Counted from the stretch's first letter, positions 10,449 through 23,447 are shown. The stretch: DNA of 64,000 bases from Takakia lepidozioides (GCA_030704615.1 CM060736.1:67501-131500); one strand, 5' to 3'. Notes: generated by a model from the letters alone, not told the origin. Program-made: numbers and translations.

Positions 10449-13264
10449 ACGATTCACCGAGAAAAACATCAACACCTTCGAATCGGATTGGCTTCTCCTG
10501 AACAAATTCGTGGTTGGGCTGAAAGAGCTTTACCTAATGGAGAAATAGTTGGAAAAGTAACTAAACCTTATACCTCACATTACAAAACACATAAACCCGA
10601 GAAAGATGGATCGTTCTGTGAAAGAATTTTCGGACCTATCAGAAGTGGGGTTTGTGCTTGTGGGAAGTATCAGGGAGTTGAAAATCAGAAAGAATATTCG
10701 AGATTTCGTGAACAACGTGGAGTCGAATTTATTGAATCTCGGGTTCGAAGATATCGAATGGGATACATTGAATTAGCATGTCCAGTAACTCATGTATGGT
10801 ATTTGAAACGTCTTCCTAGTTACATCGCGAATCTTTCGGCCAAACCTCTTAAAGAATTAGAAAGTCTAGTATACTGCGATGTGTGACTCGATCATAGATT
10901 TCGATTCTACAGATTCAAATAAAAACTGTCGTCCCATTCATATTTATTGGGATGCCTCTAGTTTTGACATGTTTCTTGAAATAAGTGACATGAAGCTCAA
11001 ATTATAAGTAATTTTTTTGCTGCCAGGAGTAATTCATCTAGGGTTGATTTATATATAAATCATTCGTTACTTAGACTTCGTGAGAAAAAAAAAAAAAAAA
11101 AAAGATTAAATATTTTTGAAATTAAAAAATTTATGAAAAATTTTGTTACATTCATTTAATTTAACTTTTCCAAATAAATTTTATGGATATTGAAGTCTAT
11201 TCATCGCATATATGCTTCGAATAACTTTTGAACCACCGAAGTGGAGCGGAAACCCAAAGGATGGGGGGAGAGGACGAAACATAAACGAGAAAAAACCTTA
11301 TGGATTTCCGATGAATTGGAGGTATTTCTGTGAGGAAATATATCGTTCAAGGGAAAAGAGACTACTCAAAAATGATAAGATTAACTAGAAAAAATAGAAT
11401 AATACTATTTTTTAACATTTTCTAGAGGTTATAACTTGAGTAATGAATAGCTATTTTTTTTTTTCCAATTAAAGTTAAAGCATGTAATTATTTAATATTT
11501 CTTTTTGTATATATTTCCTTATATATGAATAAATATTAAATTATATAAGATTTTTAAGAAATATTATGATTTAATATAGCTATTTGAGCCGGATGAAAGA
11601 AAACTTCCATGTCCGATTCTGAGGGGGGGATGTAGAAGAGAACCTATCCTAATCTTTTTCCGGCTAGACCTATTTCTAAAAAACCCACTTCATTAAAATT
11701 ACGAGGTTTATTCAAATACGAGGATCAATCGTGGAGAGAAATTTTCCCCCGTTCCTTTTCCCCACGTGGATTCGAAGCATTTCGAAGTAGAGAAATAGCA
11801 ACTGGAGGAGATGCTATCGAAAAACAATTAGCTAATTTAGATCTGCAAATCGTCAGGAATCGTGCAAATGCGGAATGGAGGGGATTGGCGGAACGGAGAT
11901 CTACGGGGAATGAATGGGAAGACCGAAAAGTTCAAAGAAGGAAAGATCTGTTGGTTAGACGTATAAAATTAGCTAAACAGTTTCTCCAAACAAGTATAAA
12001 ACCGGAATGGATGGTTCTGTCGTTATTACCAGTTCTTCCTCCTGAATCGAGACCCATGATTGAATTGGGTGAAGGTGAACTCATTACCCCCGATCTAAAT
12101 GAACTTTATCGAAGAGTTATTTATCGAAATAATACTCCTATTGATTTTCTAGCTAGAAGTGGTTCTACACCAGGGGGTTCAGTTGTTCGTCAAACGAGAT
12201 CGGTTCAAGAAGCTGTAGATGCACCTATTGATAATGGTATCCGTGGACAACCAATGAGGGATAGTCATAATAGGCCTTACAAATCCTTTCCAGACGCTAT
12301 TGAGGGAAAAGAGGGAAGATTTCGTGAAAATTCACTTGGAAAACGGGTCGATCATTCAGGTCGTTCTGTCATTGTAGTGGGACCTTCTCTTCCATTACAT
12401 CAATGTGGATCACCCCGAGAAATGGCAATAGAGCTTTTCCAAGCTTTTGTTATTCGGGGTCTAATCGGACGGCATCTTGCTCCCAACCTTAGAGCAGCCA
12501 AGAGCATGATTCGAAACAGAGAACCTATTATATGGAAAGTACCTCGAGGAGTTATGCAAGGACATCCCGTATCGTTGAATCGAGCACCCACCTTGCACAG
12601 ATTAGGCATACAAGCATTTCAACCAATTTTGGTAAAGGGACGTGCTATTCGTTTACATCCATTAGTTCGTGGAGGCTCCAATGCAGATTCTGATGGGGAT
12701 CAGATGGCTGTCCATATACCTTTATCTCCAGAAGCTCAAGCGGAAGCTCGTTCACCTATGCTTTCTCATAAAAATCTTCCATCTCCAGCGACGGGAGATC
12801 CCGTTTCTGTACCGAGTCAAGATATGCTTCTCGGACTTTATATACTAACGATTGGAAATAATCGAGGTATTTATGGGAATCAAGACCATCCTTGTAGGAA
12901 TAGATATAAAAATAAGGCTTTTTTACCATATTTTCGTAATTATGGTGATGTAATTGGGGCACGGGAACAAAAACGGATTGGCCTACACAGTGCCTTACGG
13001 CTTCGATGGGAAAAAAAATTACGAGTAATTACTTCATTTAATCGCGAAAAACCCATTGAGGTTCAATACGACCCTTCGGGCACTTTTCTTCAACTCTATG
13101 AACATTACCAACTCAGAAAAAATGAAGAAGGAAAAATACTTAGTATTTACATTTGTACAACAGTTGGTCGTATTATTTCCAATCAACAAATAGAAGAAGC
13201 TATACAAGGTACTTTAAAAGCTTCGCAACATAGAAATCGATCACTACCCGCTATAACAATTTAA
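10449..13264 (+). CDS. rpoC1: Plastid-encoded RNA polymerase beta' subunit
   Basis: The N-terminal half of bacterial beta', carrying the catalytic magnesium site. Exon 1 is 10449-10880 and exon 2 is 11654-13264, giving 680 residues. The start is ACG at 10449, which gives the conserved (M)[20 protein letters not shown]. Two features need editing. The zinc-ribbon cysteine pair CEQC is encoded as RGT-type Arg codons (CGT at 10707 and 10716). The catalytic NADFDGD motif reads NADSDGD (TCT at 12689-12691). The first zinc pair (VCACG) is encoded normally. The gene is 33 bases after rpoB. Confidence 0.96.
10881..11653 (+). other. rpoC1 group II intron
   Basis: 773 nt, starting GTGTGACTCG and ending ACCTATCCTAAT. 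A domain V hairpin (GAGCCGGATGAAAG...TCCGATTCTG) lies near 11587-11625. Splicing joins GAT to CTT in frame. Confidence 0.92.
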
Positions 13265-13388
13265 TTGATTGTCATTTTTTTCTTTCTCCTTCCCCCGCAG
13301 AAATAGAAATTGAGGAAGCCTTATGGAATAAAAAACGGCTTGAATCTATTGGTAAATCCTGCTTATAACAATAAAGAGGTTTTCTGTT

Positions 13389-16300
13389 ACGGCAGAACCA
13401 GCCGAATTGCTCTTCTATAACAAAGTGATGGATAGAACTGCCATAAAACAACTTATCAGCAGATTAATAGCTCACTTCGGAATCACATATACAACACACA
13501 TCCCGGATCAACTCAAGACCTTAGGTTCTCAACAAGCTACTCAAGCAGCTATTTCATTAGGAATTGACGACCCCTTAACAGCACCTTCCAAGGGTTGGCC
13601 TATCCAAGATGCGGAACAACAAGGTTACACCTCGGAGAAACATCATCGCTATGGGAATGTACATGCAGTGGAGAAATTACGTCAATTAATCGAAACTCGG
13701 TATGCTACAAGTGAATATTTGAAACAAGAAATGAATCCTAATTTCAGGATGACCGACCCTTTGAATCCAGTACATATGATGTCTTTTCCAGGAGCTCGGG
13801 GAAGTACGTCTCAAGTTCATCAATTGGTAGGTATGAGAGGATCAATGTCAGATCCTCAAGGACAAATTATTGATTTACCTATTCAAAGTAATTCTCGCGA
13901 AGGGTTATCTCTAACAGAATATATTATTTCTCGTTACGGTGCTCGTAAAGGAGTTGTTGATACCGCAGCACGAACATCAGATGCTGGATATCCTACGCGT
14001 AGACCGGTCGAAGTAGTTCAACACATTGTTGTACGAAAAAACGATTGTGGTACTGTTCAAGGTATTTCTGTGAGTCCTCTTCGAGATAAAAAGAGAGATA
14101 TGAAGACATTTGGTCAACAGAAACTAATTGGCCGTGTATTAGCAGACAACGTATATATGGGTGGGAGATGTGTCGCTACACGTAACCAAGATATTGCGGC
14201 TAATCCTGCGAATTATTCAATTACTTATCAAACAAAATCAATATCTATACGCTCTCCTTCGACTCGCAAAAGTATGCTTTGGATCCGTCAATCGTGCTAT
14301 GGGTGGAGTCTTACTCATGGTAATTTGGTAGAATTGGGAGAAGCGGTGGGTATTATTGCAGGCCAATCCATTGGGGAACCTGGGACTCAGCTAACATTAA
14401 GAACTTTTCATACTGGTGGAGTATTTACTGGTGACATCGCAGAACATGTGCGAACTCCTTTCAATGGAACTATTAAATTTGATACGGATCTAGTTTATCC
14501 TACACGTACACGTCACGGACATCCTGCTTGGATATGTCACAATCAAATATCTGTTATTATTGAAAGTAGAAATAAGATACACAATTTGATGGTTCCACCA
14601 CAAAGTGTGCTTCTGGTTCAAAATAATCAATATGTGGAATCAAAACAAGTAATTGCGGAGATTCGGGCTAAATTATCTCCCTTCAAGGAAAAGATTCAGA
14701 AATATATCTATTCGGACTTGGAAGGAGAGATGCACTGGAGTACGAAGGTGCGTCACGTATCCGGGTATGTACATAGTAATGTTCATCTTATACTCACGAC
14801 AGGTCATGTACGGATATTATCGGGAAGTTCTTATAAATATAATGGACCATCCTTCATATTCTATCAAGATCAAGATAAAATTGATGTTAGACTCCCTATT
14901 GCAAAACAAATTAGCAATTATTCGAATTTTGAGCATAACTTATCGAATAAAAATAAAAAATGGAACTTCATCTATTCCAGTATCACTTTTTATGCTTACA
15001 GCATTACGCAAATAAATGAAAGAGGTAAAACTCTTTTTTATTTTAGGAAAGAGGAAGGGAGATACGAAAAAAAATCCTTGTCTCAATTCACACTTAGAAT
15101 GAAAAAAAATGGAATTTTACGAAATAATGATATTTTTGCCATTTTAGATGATCCTAAATATAGAATCAGAAGTTCAGGAACTATAAAATATGGTGATATA
15201 AAAATTGATTGGATTAACAAAAGAAATGAAATTTTCAGAGATCGAAAAACACAAATTTTTGAACCGAGATATGAAATAATTAAAGGAGGTAACTTTTTTT
15301 TTCTTCCCGAAGAGGTGCATATTTCACATCAATCACCTTCTTCAATTTTGGTAGAGAATAATGGTATTACTCAAGCAGGCACTAAAATTACTTCAACTAT
15401 TAATAGTCGAATAGCTGGATTAGTCAGAATGAGGAAAAAAACAAACAATAGTTTTGAAATAAGAATATTGCCAGGAAGTCTATATTATCCTAGAGAAACA
15501 CATAAGTTTTCTAAACAAAACGGTACTTTGGTACCACCAGGCGAAATAATTTCTGAGGAATTCCAATCCGATAATTGGGTTTATCTTCAATGGATTTCAC
15601 TTCCTGAGGAGAAATCTTTTTTTTCAGTCAGGCCGGCAATAGAATATAAAATATCTGATGAATCTGATGAATCGAATCTACCAACACCTTCTCTTCTTTT
15701 GGATTTGTTGAAAGAACAGGAAAACCTCAGAATTAAAACTATCGAATATATGCTTTATGAAGATGGTGAAGAGGTTCAAATAATCAATGATACTGGTACT
15801 CAATTGGTTCAAACTTGTTTGGCATTGAATCGGGAAACAGATCTTTTTGAGAAAGAGGCTTATGCTTCTTTCACAAAAATAAGAATGAAAAAAATTGTCA
15901 AGAATTTTCTTCAAATTAATTTGATAAAATATCCCATTTCAGATATTGGAAAAGAAAATACTATCATTTTAAAATCTCTTTTTAATAATATAAATCCCTA
16001 TGCTAGCAAATATTTCAATGGTGGGAATCAATTGTTTAGTAAGCATCAAGGTACTATTCGTATCTTATCCAATAAAAACCAAGAGGGTGGTTCTTTTCCT
16101 ATTCCGTCCCCATTCAATCTATTTAAAACTTCCCTATTTAATGACACAGAGAGATATGTAACGGTAAGCAATGGAGAGAAAAGAAGTGATTTAGAAAAAC
16201 ATCCATTTTTTTACACGAAAATATCTAATCGGCAATCGGAGAAGAATTCGAATACTCCTATTGATAAAAAAACAGATACGAAATTAAGTTCAAAAGGAAT

Positions 16301-17579
16301 AACTAAATATTCTGTTTCGTCAACCCAGGAAACAAAAAATTTACCGGAAAATATAGGTCTTTTAGGTCATTTACAAAATATTACGAAATTTGTTCAACCT
16401 TTTCATTTGATGATATATAATCAACTTATATTTATTCAATTATCAAATTCAATTATTGATAATTTGAAAAATATTTATCAGAATCCTAAGTGGTATTTTA
16501 TTGATGAGAATAAGAAATTTCATAAATTGCTTCTAGGTAGAGATATTCTTTTTAATTCACTAAATTGGTCTTTTCCTTTATTTTCCCCATCAGAAAAAAA
16601 CATTCGATTGATCAATCTTGGACAATTTTTTTGTGAAGGTTTATCTATATCTGAATATCAACCATTTTACGAATCCGGTCAAGTTGTAGCCATTAATACG
16701 GATTATTTAGTGATTAGATTAGCTAAGCCATACCCGGCTACTGGAGGAGCAACTGTTCATAGTCATTATGGTGAAATTATAAAAGGAGGAGATACTTCAA
16801 TAACCTTGATATATGAAAGATTAAAATCTGGAGATATTATTCAAGGTCTTCCCAAAGTTGAACAATTGTTAGAAGCCCGTCCAATTAATTCAATCTCAAT
16901 TAATTTGGAAAGAGGTTTTGAAGATTGGAACAGAGACGTGACGAAGTTCTTTGGGAGCCTTTGGGGATTCTTCCTGAGTGCCAGAATTAGTATGGAACAA
17001 AGTCAGATAAATTTGGTCGATCAGATTCAGAGGGTTTATCGATCACAAGCGGTACAAATATCTGATAGACATGTGGAAATTATTGTACGCCAAATGACTT
17101 CTAAAGTCTTAACTTTGGAGGATGGAATGGCTAATGGTTCTTCACCCGGAGAACCCGTTGAATTTTCACGGGCGCAAAGAATGAATCGTGCTTTAGAAGA
17201 AGTAGTTCCCTACAAACCAATATTATTAGGAATAACAAAAGCATCTCTCAACACTCAAAGTTTTATATCAGAAGCCAGTTCTCAAGAAACTACCCGAGTA
17301 TTAGCTAGAGCCGCTTTGCGAGGTCGAATCGATTGGTTGAAAGGCTTGAAAGAAAACGTCATTCTTGGTGGAATAGTTCCTGCGGGTACTGGATGTCAAG
17401 AAGTCATTTGCCAAATGACTTTAGAGAAACGAAGAAAAAAATATTTGAGGAGAAATAAAACGAAACTATTTCATAACAAAGTGAAGGATCTTTTCTTATA
17501 TGAGAAACTTTCTGCCTCTTACACTCCAGAAGCGATTCACAGGAAATTGAAACAGCAATTCCCCGAAGGGGATCAATAA
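13389..17579 (+). CDS. rpoC2: Plastid-encoded RNA polymerase beta'' subunit
   Basis: The C-terminal half of bacterial beta', 1396 residues. ACG at 13389 is chosen because it gives (M)AEPAELLFYNKVMDRTAIKQLI, matching the conserved N-terminus; there is no ATG until M at 13428. The trigger-loop region with NPVHMMSFPGARGSTSQVHQL and GMRGSMSDPQG is well kept (about residues 125-165), as are GEAVGIIAGQSIGEPGTQLTLRTFH in the middle and the C-terminal segment near LARAALRGRIDWLKGLKENV. The central region (about residues 500-1050) is plant-type, variable and A/T-rich. It is one open frame with no break. It follows rpoC1 by 124 bases. Confidence 0.97.
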   Translation, partial: TAEPAELLFYNKVMDRTAIKQLISRLIAHFGITYTTHIPDQLKTLGSQQATQAAISLGIDDPLTAPSKGWPIQDAEQQGYTSEKHHRYGNVHAVEKLRQLIETRYATSEYLKQEMNPNFRMTDPLNPVHMMSFPGARGSTSQVHQLVGMRGSMSDPQGQIIDLPIQSNSREGLSLTEYIISRYGARKGVVDTAARTSDAGYPTRRPVEVVQHIVVRKNDCGTVQGISVSPLRDKKRDMKTFGQQKLIGRVLADNVYMGGRCVATRNQDIAANPANYSITYQTKSISIRSPSTRKSMLWIRQSCYGWSLTHGNLVELGEAVGIIAGQSIGEPGTQLTLRTFHTGGVFTGDIAEHVRTPFNGTIKFDTDLVYPTRTRHGHPAWICHNQISVIIESRNKIHNLMVPPQSVLLVQNNQYVESKQVIAEIRAKLSPFKEKIQKYIYSDLEGEMHWSTKVRHVSGYVHSNVHLILTTGHVRILSGSSYKYNGPSFIFYQDQDKIDVRLPIAKQISNYSNFEHNLSNKNKKWNFIYSSITFYAYSITQINERGKTLFYFRKEEGRYEKKSLSQFTLRMKKNGILRNNDIFAILDDPKYRIRSSGTIKYGDIKIDWINKRNEIFRDRKTQIFEPRYEIIKGGNFFFLPEEVHISHQSPSSILVENNGITQAGTKITSTINSRIAGLVRMRKKTNNSFEIRILPGSLYYPRETHKFSKQNGTLVPPGEIISEEFQSDNWVYLQWISLPEEKSFFSVRPAIEYKISDESDESNLPTPSLLLDLLKEQENLRIKTIEYMLYEDGEEVQIINDTGTQLVQTCLALNRETDLFEKEAYASFTKIRMKKIVKNFLQINLIKYPISDIGKENTIILKSLFNNINPYASKYFNGGNQLFSKHQGTIRILSNKNQEGGSFPIPSPFNLFKTSLFNDTERYVTVSNGEKRSDLEKHPFFYTKISNRQSEKNSNTPIDKKTDTKLSSKGITKYSVSSTQETKNLPENIGLLGHLQNITKFVQPFHLMIYNQLIFIQLSNSIIDNLKNIYQNPKWYFIDENKKFHKLLLGRDILFNSLNWSFPLFSPSEKNIRLINLGQFFCEGLSISEYQPFYESGQVVAINTDYLVIRLAKPYPATGGATVHSHYGEIIKGGDTSITLIYERLKSGDIIQGLPKVEQLLEARPINSISINLERGFEDWNRDVTKFFGSLWGFFLSARISMEQSQINLVDQIQRVYRSQAVQISDRHVEIIVRQMTSKVLTLEDGMANGSSPGEPVEFSRAQRMNRALEEVVPYKPILLGITKASLNTQSFISEASSQETTRVLARAALRGRIDWLKGLKENVILGGIVPAGTGCQEVICQMTLEKRRKKYLRRNKTKLFHNKVKDLFLYEKLSASYTPEAIHRKLKQQFPEGDQ

Positions 17580-17714
17580 ATTTAATCAAATTGGAACAAA
17601 AAGAGAAAAATTTTTAATCTTTACGGGAATATAATATCGAAAATGTAATAAATTCAGTCTAGATATAAATATATATTAGAGTTTCTGAATCTTTCGAAGA
17701 AATACTAGAAGAAA

Positions 17715-18425
17715 ATGAAACAGAAATCTTGGAACATTCATTCGGAAGAAATGATGGAAGCGGGAGTACATTTCGGTCATCAGGCTCGGAAATGGAATCC
17801 TAAAATGGCCTCTTATATTTCTACGGAACGTAAAGGTATTCATATTATAAATCCTACTCAAACAGCTCGTTTTTCATCAGAAGCCTGTGACTCAGTGGCC
17901 AATGCGGCAAGTAAAGGGAAACAATTCTCGATAGTAGGTACGGAATATCAAGCAGCTGATTTAGTAGCATCAGCCGCTACAAAGGCTAGGTGTCATTACG
18001 TGAATCGAAAATGGCTTGGTGGTATGTCAACTAATCGGTCTACCACAGAGACACGTCTTCAAAGATTTAAAGATTTGGAAAACAAAGAAGATACCGGAGT
18101 ACTTAATCGACTTCCCAAGAAAGAAGCGGCGAATTTAAAGAGACAATTAGCTCAACTCCAAAAATATTTGGGCGGAATTAAATATATGACAAGTTTACCT
18201 GATATTGTAACAATAGTAGATCAACAAAAAGAATCTACTGCTATTCAAGAATGTATAACTTTAGGTATTCCGACGATTTGCTTAGTTGATACGGATTGTG
18301 ATCCAGATCTTGCAGATATACCAATTCCAGCCAATGATGACGCTAGAGCTTCCATTCGATGGATCTTGGATAAATTAACGTTAGCCATTCGTGAAGGCCG
18401 TTATAATTCGATAAAAATGGAATAG
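17715..18425 (+). CDS. rps2: Ribosomal protein S2
   Basis: Small-subunit protein uS2, 236 residues. Conserved blocks include [45 protein letters not shown], and the C-terminal [25 protein letters not shown] stretch precedes the ATG. The gene lies between rpoC2 and atpI, as in nearly all plastids. Ser at several conserved Leu or Phe sites suggests some editing. Confidence 0.97.
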   Translation: MKQKSWNIHSEEMMEAGVHFGHQARKWNPKMASYISTERKGIHIINPTQTARFSSEACDSVANAASKGKQFSIVGTEYQAADLVASAATKARCHYVNRKWLGGMSTNRSTTETRLQRFKDLENKEDTGVLNRLPKKEAANLKRQLAQLQKYLGGIKYMTSLPDIVTIVDQQKESTAIQECITLGIPTICLVDTDCDPDLADIPIPANDDARASIRWILDKLTLAIREGRYNSIKME

Positions 18426-18485
18426 TTTTTTTGTGAAAAACCAGAAAATTATTCATTTCATTACTATTTTAAAACTTAAAAATAT

Positions 18486-18528
18486 ATTACAATACAAATA
18501 AAAAATAAATATTTTTATTTATTGTAAT
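18486..18528 (+). terminator. Stem-loop downstream of rps2
   Basis: ATTACAATA (18486-18494) pairs with TATTGTAAT (18520-18528), and A/T-rich sequence between them adds more pairing. It lies 60 bases after the rps2 stop. Confidence 0.5.
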
Positions 18529-18642
18529 AGATATTTTACAAATTAATAACAAAAAATATTTATGAGAATAAAATATTTAAAGAAATTTTCATTTTTGTAG
18601 AAATCTTTTCTTATTTCACAGTTAATCTTCAGAAGGGGTAAT

Positions 18643-19389
18643 ATGCATACTGCAAAATTTCCCATTGGCACACTCAATAATTTATACGAAATATCTGGTG
18701 TGGAAGTAGGTCAACACTTCTATTGGCAAATAGGCAGTTTTCAGGTTCATGCACAAGTACTTATAACTCCCCGGATTGTTATTGCTATCTCACCAGGTTT
18801 AGCTATTCTAGCAACTCGAGATTTACAAACTATCCCAACTAGTGGTCAAAATTTTGTCGAATACGTTCCGGAATTTATTCGAGACTTGACTAGAACTCAA
18901 ATTGGGGAAGAAGAATACCGCCCCTGGGTTCCCTCTATTGGAACTATGTTTTTATCTATTTCCGTTCCGAATCGGTCAGGTGCTCCGCCTCCTCGGAGAG
19001 TTCCCGAATCACCTCACGGAGAATCAGCTGCACCTACGAACGATATTAATACTACTGTTGCTTCAGCTTTGCCTACACCAGTAGCATATTCTCATGCAGG
19101 CCCTCACAAAAAAGGCTTAAATTATTTCGGTAAATACGTCCAACCAACTCCGGTACTTCCACCAATTAATATTCTGGAAGATTCTACAAAACCATTATCG
19201 CTTAGCTTTCGACCTTTTGGAAATATATTGGCTGATGAATTAGTAGTTGCTGTTCCTATTTCTTCAGTACCTCCAGTAGTTCCTATACCTATGATGTTTC
19301 CAGGATCATTTACAAGTGCTATTCAAGCTTTGATATTTGCAACTTTAGCTGCAGCTCATACAGGGGAATCCATGGAAGGTCATCATTAG
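18643..19389 (+). CDS. atpI: ATP synthase CF0 subunit a (AtpI)
   Basis: The membrane subunit a of the chloroplast ATP synthase, forming the proton half-channels against the c-ring. It has 248 residues and the conserved C-terminal [16 protein letters not shown] (one His to Tyr edit expected). The essential arginine block is [19 protein letters not shown], where Pro is expected to be edited to Leu and Arg is encoded. Many helices contain Pro, Ser or Arg in place of Leu, Phe or Trp, so editing must be extensive. An AAGGGG ribosome-binding sequence precedes the ATG. It begins the atpI-atpH-atpF-atpA unit. Confidence 0.97.
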   Translation: MHTAKFPIGTLNNLYEISGVEVGQHFYWQIGSFQVHAQVLITPRIVIAISPGLAILATRDLQTIPTSGQNFVEYVPEFIRDLTRTQIGEEEYRPWVPSIGTMFLSISVPNRSGAPPPRRVPESPHGESAAPTNDINTTVASALPTPVAYSHAGPHKKGLNYFGKYVQPTPVLPPINILEDSTKPLSLSFRPFGNILADELVVAVPISSVPPVVPIPMMFPGSFTSAIQALIFATLAAAHTGESMEGHH

Positions 19390-20137
<748 letters not shown>

Positions 20138-20186
20138 TTTCCAGCGATTCGAAGGCTCCGTACTTTTCGTGATCGACAATTAGTAA

Positions 20187-20233
20187 CCCCCTCCAAAGAA
20201 GTAGTTGACCCAATTCTTTTTTGGGGGAGGGGG
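20187..20233 (+). terminator. Stem-loop downstream of atpH
   Basis: CCCCCTCC (20187-20194) pairs with GGAGGGGG (20226-20233). This is a G+C-rich hairpin 50 bases after atpH in an otherwise AT-rich spacer. It probably stabilises the 3' end of atpH mRNA. The remaining sequence up to atpF (20234-20490) shows nothing else. Confidence 0.6.
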
Positions 20234-20490
20234 CTAGGTATAACGAACAAAAAACATACTCTCTTCCTATCGCTCAGTAAGAAAGTAAGAAATCTTTGTA
20301 ACTTTTTCGTTTCTGTTGCGGAGAGGGGAGCAAGTAAGGTACCTTCCCAATTGTATGTATCGCTAAAGAGATTTGATCTGAAACTAGATAAAGTAGTCTT
20401 TGTCTAAAACCAGAAAATCGAGTGAGATTTAGTAAGAAGAAAACTATGTAACTCCATAAAACTTAGAAAACCTGTGATGGGAGAGGGAGT

Positions 20491-21724
20491 ATGAAAGATG
20501 TGATCGATTTTGTTATTTCTTCAGGTTATCGGCCTCTTGCTGGAAATTTCGGCTCAAATACAAACCTTTTAGAAACAAATTCAATTAATTTAGGCGTAGT
20601 GCTTAGCTTATTAGTTTACTTTGGAAAGGGAGTGTGTGCGGGTCGGATATCTGAATAGAATTGCTGGAATAACCCAGCTGCACTTTGAATGAGAAGAAAG
20701 TGTATAATCCCAACGAATTACTTCTAAATAAAATAAACTATTTTGAACAACTATAGCATTTCGTGAAATCAGCAAAAAATTATTAGTTTCTTACTAACTG
20801 ATTAGGGGATATTACGGAAATGGTTAAAGCTAAACTGCTTGAAGTCTAAGCACCTCCGGGGTTTTCTTTCCCCCACCGTGTCCATATTCAACATATAAAG
20901 AAACACATTTGGAGATTTTTTTGATATATAACACTCATATCAATACGATTCTTTGATTTATTCATCAGATAATTTATCATAATCTCCTATCAACAATCGG
21001 TTCTGTTTTTCTGTGCTGAATTGACAACCTATTCGAAATATGAAATTATTCAGAAGAAACGACCTGGCTGACAATTGAAAATTTCAAGTGACTTTTGTCA
21101 GAAGAGCCCTCGAAGATCTTCGAATGGGAAAAGGGTTCAGAAGAATTTCCCGCAATGATGGAAGATTTTTTGGAAGGGCAGGCTCGGTTGAGAAAGAATC
21201 GTTTTCCATCTCTCATGAACCGAGCGGGAAAGCCGGATGAATTGAAAGGTCCATGTTCGGTTTGGGAAGAGGTTTCTAATCTTTGAAAATCCTAGAGAAA
21301 TAATCTACCTTCATTAAGCAATTTATCGAATAATCGTAAACAGACCATTTTAAGTACGATTCGCGATGCAGAGGAACGATATAAAGAAGCTACTGATAAG
21401 CTTGAACAAGCTCGGACTCGCTTGCAACAGGCAAAATTCAAGGCAGACGAAATTCGGGTGAATGGACTCTCTCAAATGGAAAGGGAAAAACAAGAATTAA
21501 TTCATGCTGCTGATGAAGATTCAAAACGATTAGAAGACTCTAAAAATGCTACTATTCGCTTTGAGGAGCAAAGAGCGATTGAACAGGTTCGACAACAAGT
21601 TTCTCGCCTTGCATTGGAAAGAGCTCTGGAAGCTCCAAACAGTCGTTTGAATAGCGAATTGCACTCACGCATGATTGATTATCACATTGGCCCACTCAGA
21701 GCCATGGAAAGCACAACTGACTAG
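20491..21724 (+). CDS. atpF: ATP synthase CF0 subunit b (AtpF)
   Basis: The stator subunit b of the chloroplast ATP synthase, 184 residues. Exon 1 is 20491-20635 ([10 protein letters not shown]... ending YFGKGV plus T) and exon 2 is 21315-21724. The split codon is T plus TA (Leu). A single N-terminal membrane segment sits in exon 1, and exon 2 is a long charged helix ([40 protein letters not shown]). A GAGAGGGAG stretch precedes the ATG. The intron position is the conserved one for land plants. Confidence 0.95.
20636..21314 (+). other. atpF group II intron
   Basis: 679 nt, starting GTGCGGGTCGG and ending AT. A domain V-like hairpin lies at about 21228-21267. Splicing restores the exact frame. 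Confidence 0.92.
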
Positions 21725-21767
21725 CTTTCATTAGTTTTATTTCTCAGAAAATTATTAACGAACGCTA

Positions 21768-23291
21768 ATGGTAAACATTCGACCCGACGAAATTAGCAGT
21801 ATTATCCGTAAACAAATCGAACGACACAATCAAGAAGTAAAGGTTGTTAATATTGGCACCGTACCTCAGGTAGGGGATGGCATTGCGCGTATTTATGGTC
21901 CCGATAAAGTAATGGCAGGTGAACTGGTTGAATCTGAAGATGGTACGATAGGCATTGCTCCGAATCCAGAATCAGATAATGTTGGAGCTGTATCGATGGG
22001 TGATGGCTTGACTATACAAGAAGGTGGTTCTGTGAAAGCAACGGGGAAAATTGCCCAGATACCAGTAAGTGATGCTTATCCAGGTCGTGTCGTAAATGCC
22101 CCAGCTCAACCCATTGATGGCAAAGGTCAGATTTCAGCTTCGGAATTCAGATTGATCGAATCTCCAGCTCCCGGTATTATTTCCAGACGTTCCGTATATG
22201 AACCTATGCAAACAGGGCTTATTGCTACTGACCCTACGATTCCTATCGGACGTGGTCAACGAGAATCAATTATTGGGGATCGACAGACTGGCAAAACAGC
22301 AGTAGCTACAGATACTATTTTGAATCAGAAGGGTCAAAATGTAATATGCGTTTATGTAGCTATCGGTCAAAAAGCATCTTCCGTAGCTCAGGTAGTGAAT
22401 ACTTCTGAAGAGCGCGGTGCATTGGAATACACAATTGTGGTAGCCGAAACTGCAAATTCTCCTGCTACATTGCAGTATCTCGCTCCCTACACAGGAGCCG
22501 CTTCGGCAGAATACTCTATGTATCGTAAACAGCATACTCCAATTATCTACGATGACCTTCCCAAACAAGCACAGGCTTATCGACAAATGTCTCTTCCATC
22601 GAGAAGACCACCTGGTCGAGAAGCGTATCCAGGCGATGTTTCTTATTCGCATTCCCGTCTTTTGGAAAGAGCTGCTAAATCAAGCTCTCAATTAGGTGAG
22701 GGAAGTATGACTGCTTTGCCCATAGTTGAGACTCAAGCGGGAGATGTCTCAGCTTATATTCCCACCAATGTTATTCCCACTACTGATGGACAAATTTTTT
22801 CATCAGCGGATTTGTTCAATGCAGGAATTCGCCCTGCAATTAATGTGGGTATTTCCGTATCTAGAGCAGGATCTGCGGCTCAAATCAAAGCTATGAAACA
22901 AGTAGCTGGAAAATTAAAATTAGAACTAGCTCAATTTGCGGAGTTGGAAGCCTTTGCACAATTCGCATCTGATCTCGATAAAGCTACTCAGAATCAATTG
23001 GCGAGAGGCCAGCGATTACGCGAACTACTCAAGCAATCTCAATCAGCCCCTCTGACGGTAGAGGAACAAGTAGCTACTACTTATACTGGAGTAAACGGAT
23101 ATTTAGATGTATCGGAAACTGGCCAAGTTAAAAAATTTCTCGTTCAACTACGTGAATATTTGATAACTAATAAACCTCAGTTTACAGAAATTATACGTTC
23201 CACTAAGATTTTTACAGAACAGGCAGAAATTATTCCGAAAGAAGCTATTAAGGAACATACTGAACTTTTTCTACTTCAGGAAGGGAAATAG
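21768..23291 (+). CDS. atpA: ATP synthase CF1 subunit alpha (AtpA)
   Basis: The non-catalytic nucleotide-binding alpha subunit of chloroplast ATP synthase, 507 residues. The Walker A motif GDRQTGKTA is at about residues 170-178. The arginine-finger region reads [15 protein letters not shown] (Ala for the usual Val, a likely edit). The N-terminal [18 protein letters not shown] matches the family. Numerous Pro or Ser residues at Leu sites indicate editing, but the frame is unbroken. It lies 43 bases after atpF. Confidence 0.97.
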   Translation: MVNIRPDEISSIIRKQIERHNQEVKVVNIGTVPQVGDGIARIYGPDKVMAGELVESEDGTIGIAPNPESDNVGAVSMGDGLTIQEGGSVKATGKIAQIPVSDAYPGRVVNAPAQPIDGKGQISASEFRLIESPAPGIISRRSVYEPMQTGLIATDPTIPIGRGQRESIIGDRQTGKTAVATDTILNQKGQNVICVYVAIGQKASSVAQVVNTSEERGALEYTIVVAETANSPATLQYLAPYTGAASAEYSMYRKQHTPIIYDDLPKQAQAYRQMSLPSRRPPGREAYPGDVSYSHSRLLERAAKSSSQLGEGSMTALPIVETQAGDVSAYIPTNVIPTTDGQIFSSADLFNAGIRPAINVGISVSRAGSAAQIKAMKQVAGKLKLELAQFAELEAFAQFASDLDKATQNQLARGQRLRELLKQSQSAPLTVEEQVATTYTGVNGYLDVSETGQVKKFLVQLREYLITNKPQFTEIIRSTKIFTEQAEIIPKEAIKEHTELFLLQEGK

Positions 23292-23313
23292 AGATCTGAT
23301 AAATAGTTGGGAT

Positions 23314-23355
23314 GAGAAAAGCCGAAAGAGTGGTTTCCTACTCTTCCGGCTTCTC
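23314..23355 (+). terminator. Stem-loop downstream of atpA
   Basis: AGCCG-AAGAGT (23320-23331) pairs with ACTCTT-CGGCT (23340-23351), with one mismatch and flanking GAGA/TCTC. It lies 28 bases after the atpA stop and probably ends the atp transcript. Confidence 0.65.
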
Positions 23356-23447
23356 CCACCCTTAATAGAAGTTTCGGAACTAGAAACAGAAAGAATGAAT
23401 TCAAATGAGTTTCTTGATTAAAAAGACTTTGGGTCTTTTCGAAATAT

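Noticed and set aside
22266-22652. 128-residue minus-strand frame
   Set aside because: It is antisense within atpA and shows no family features.
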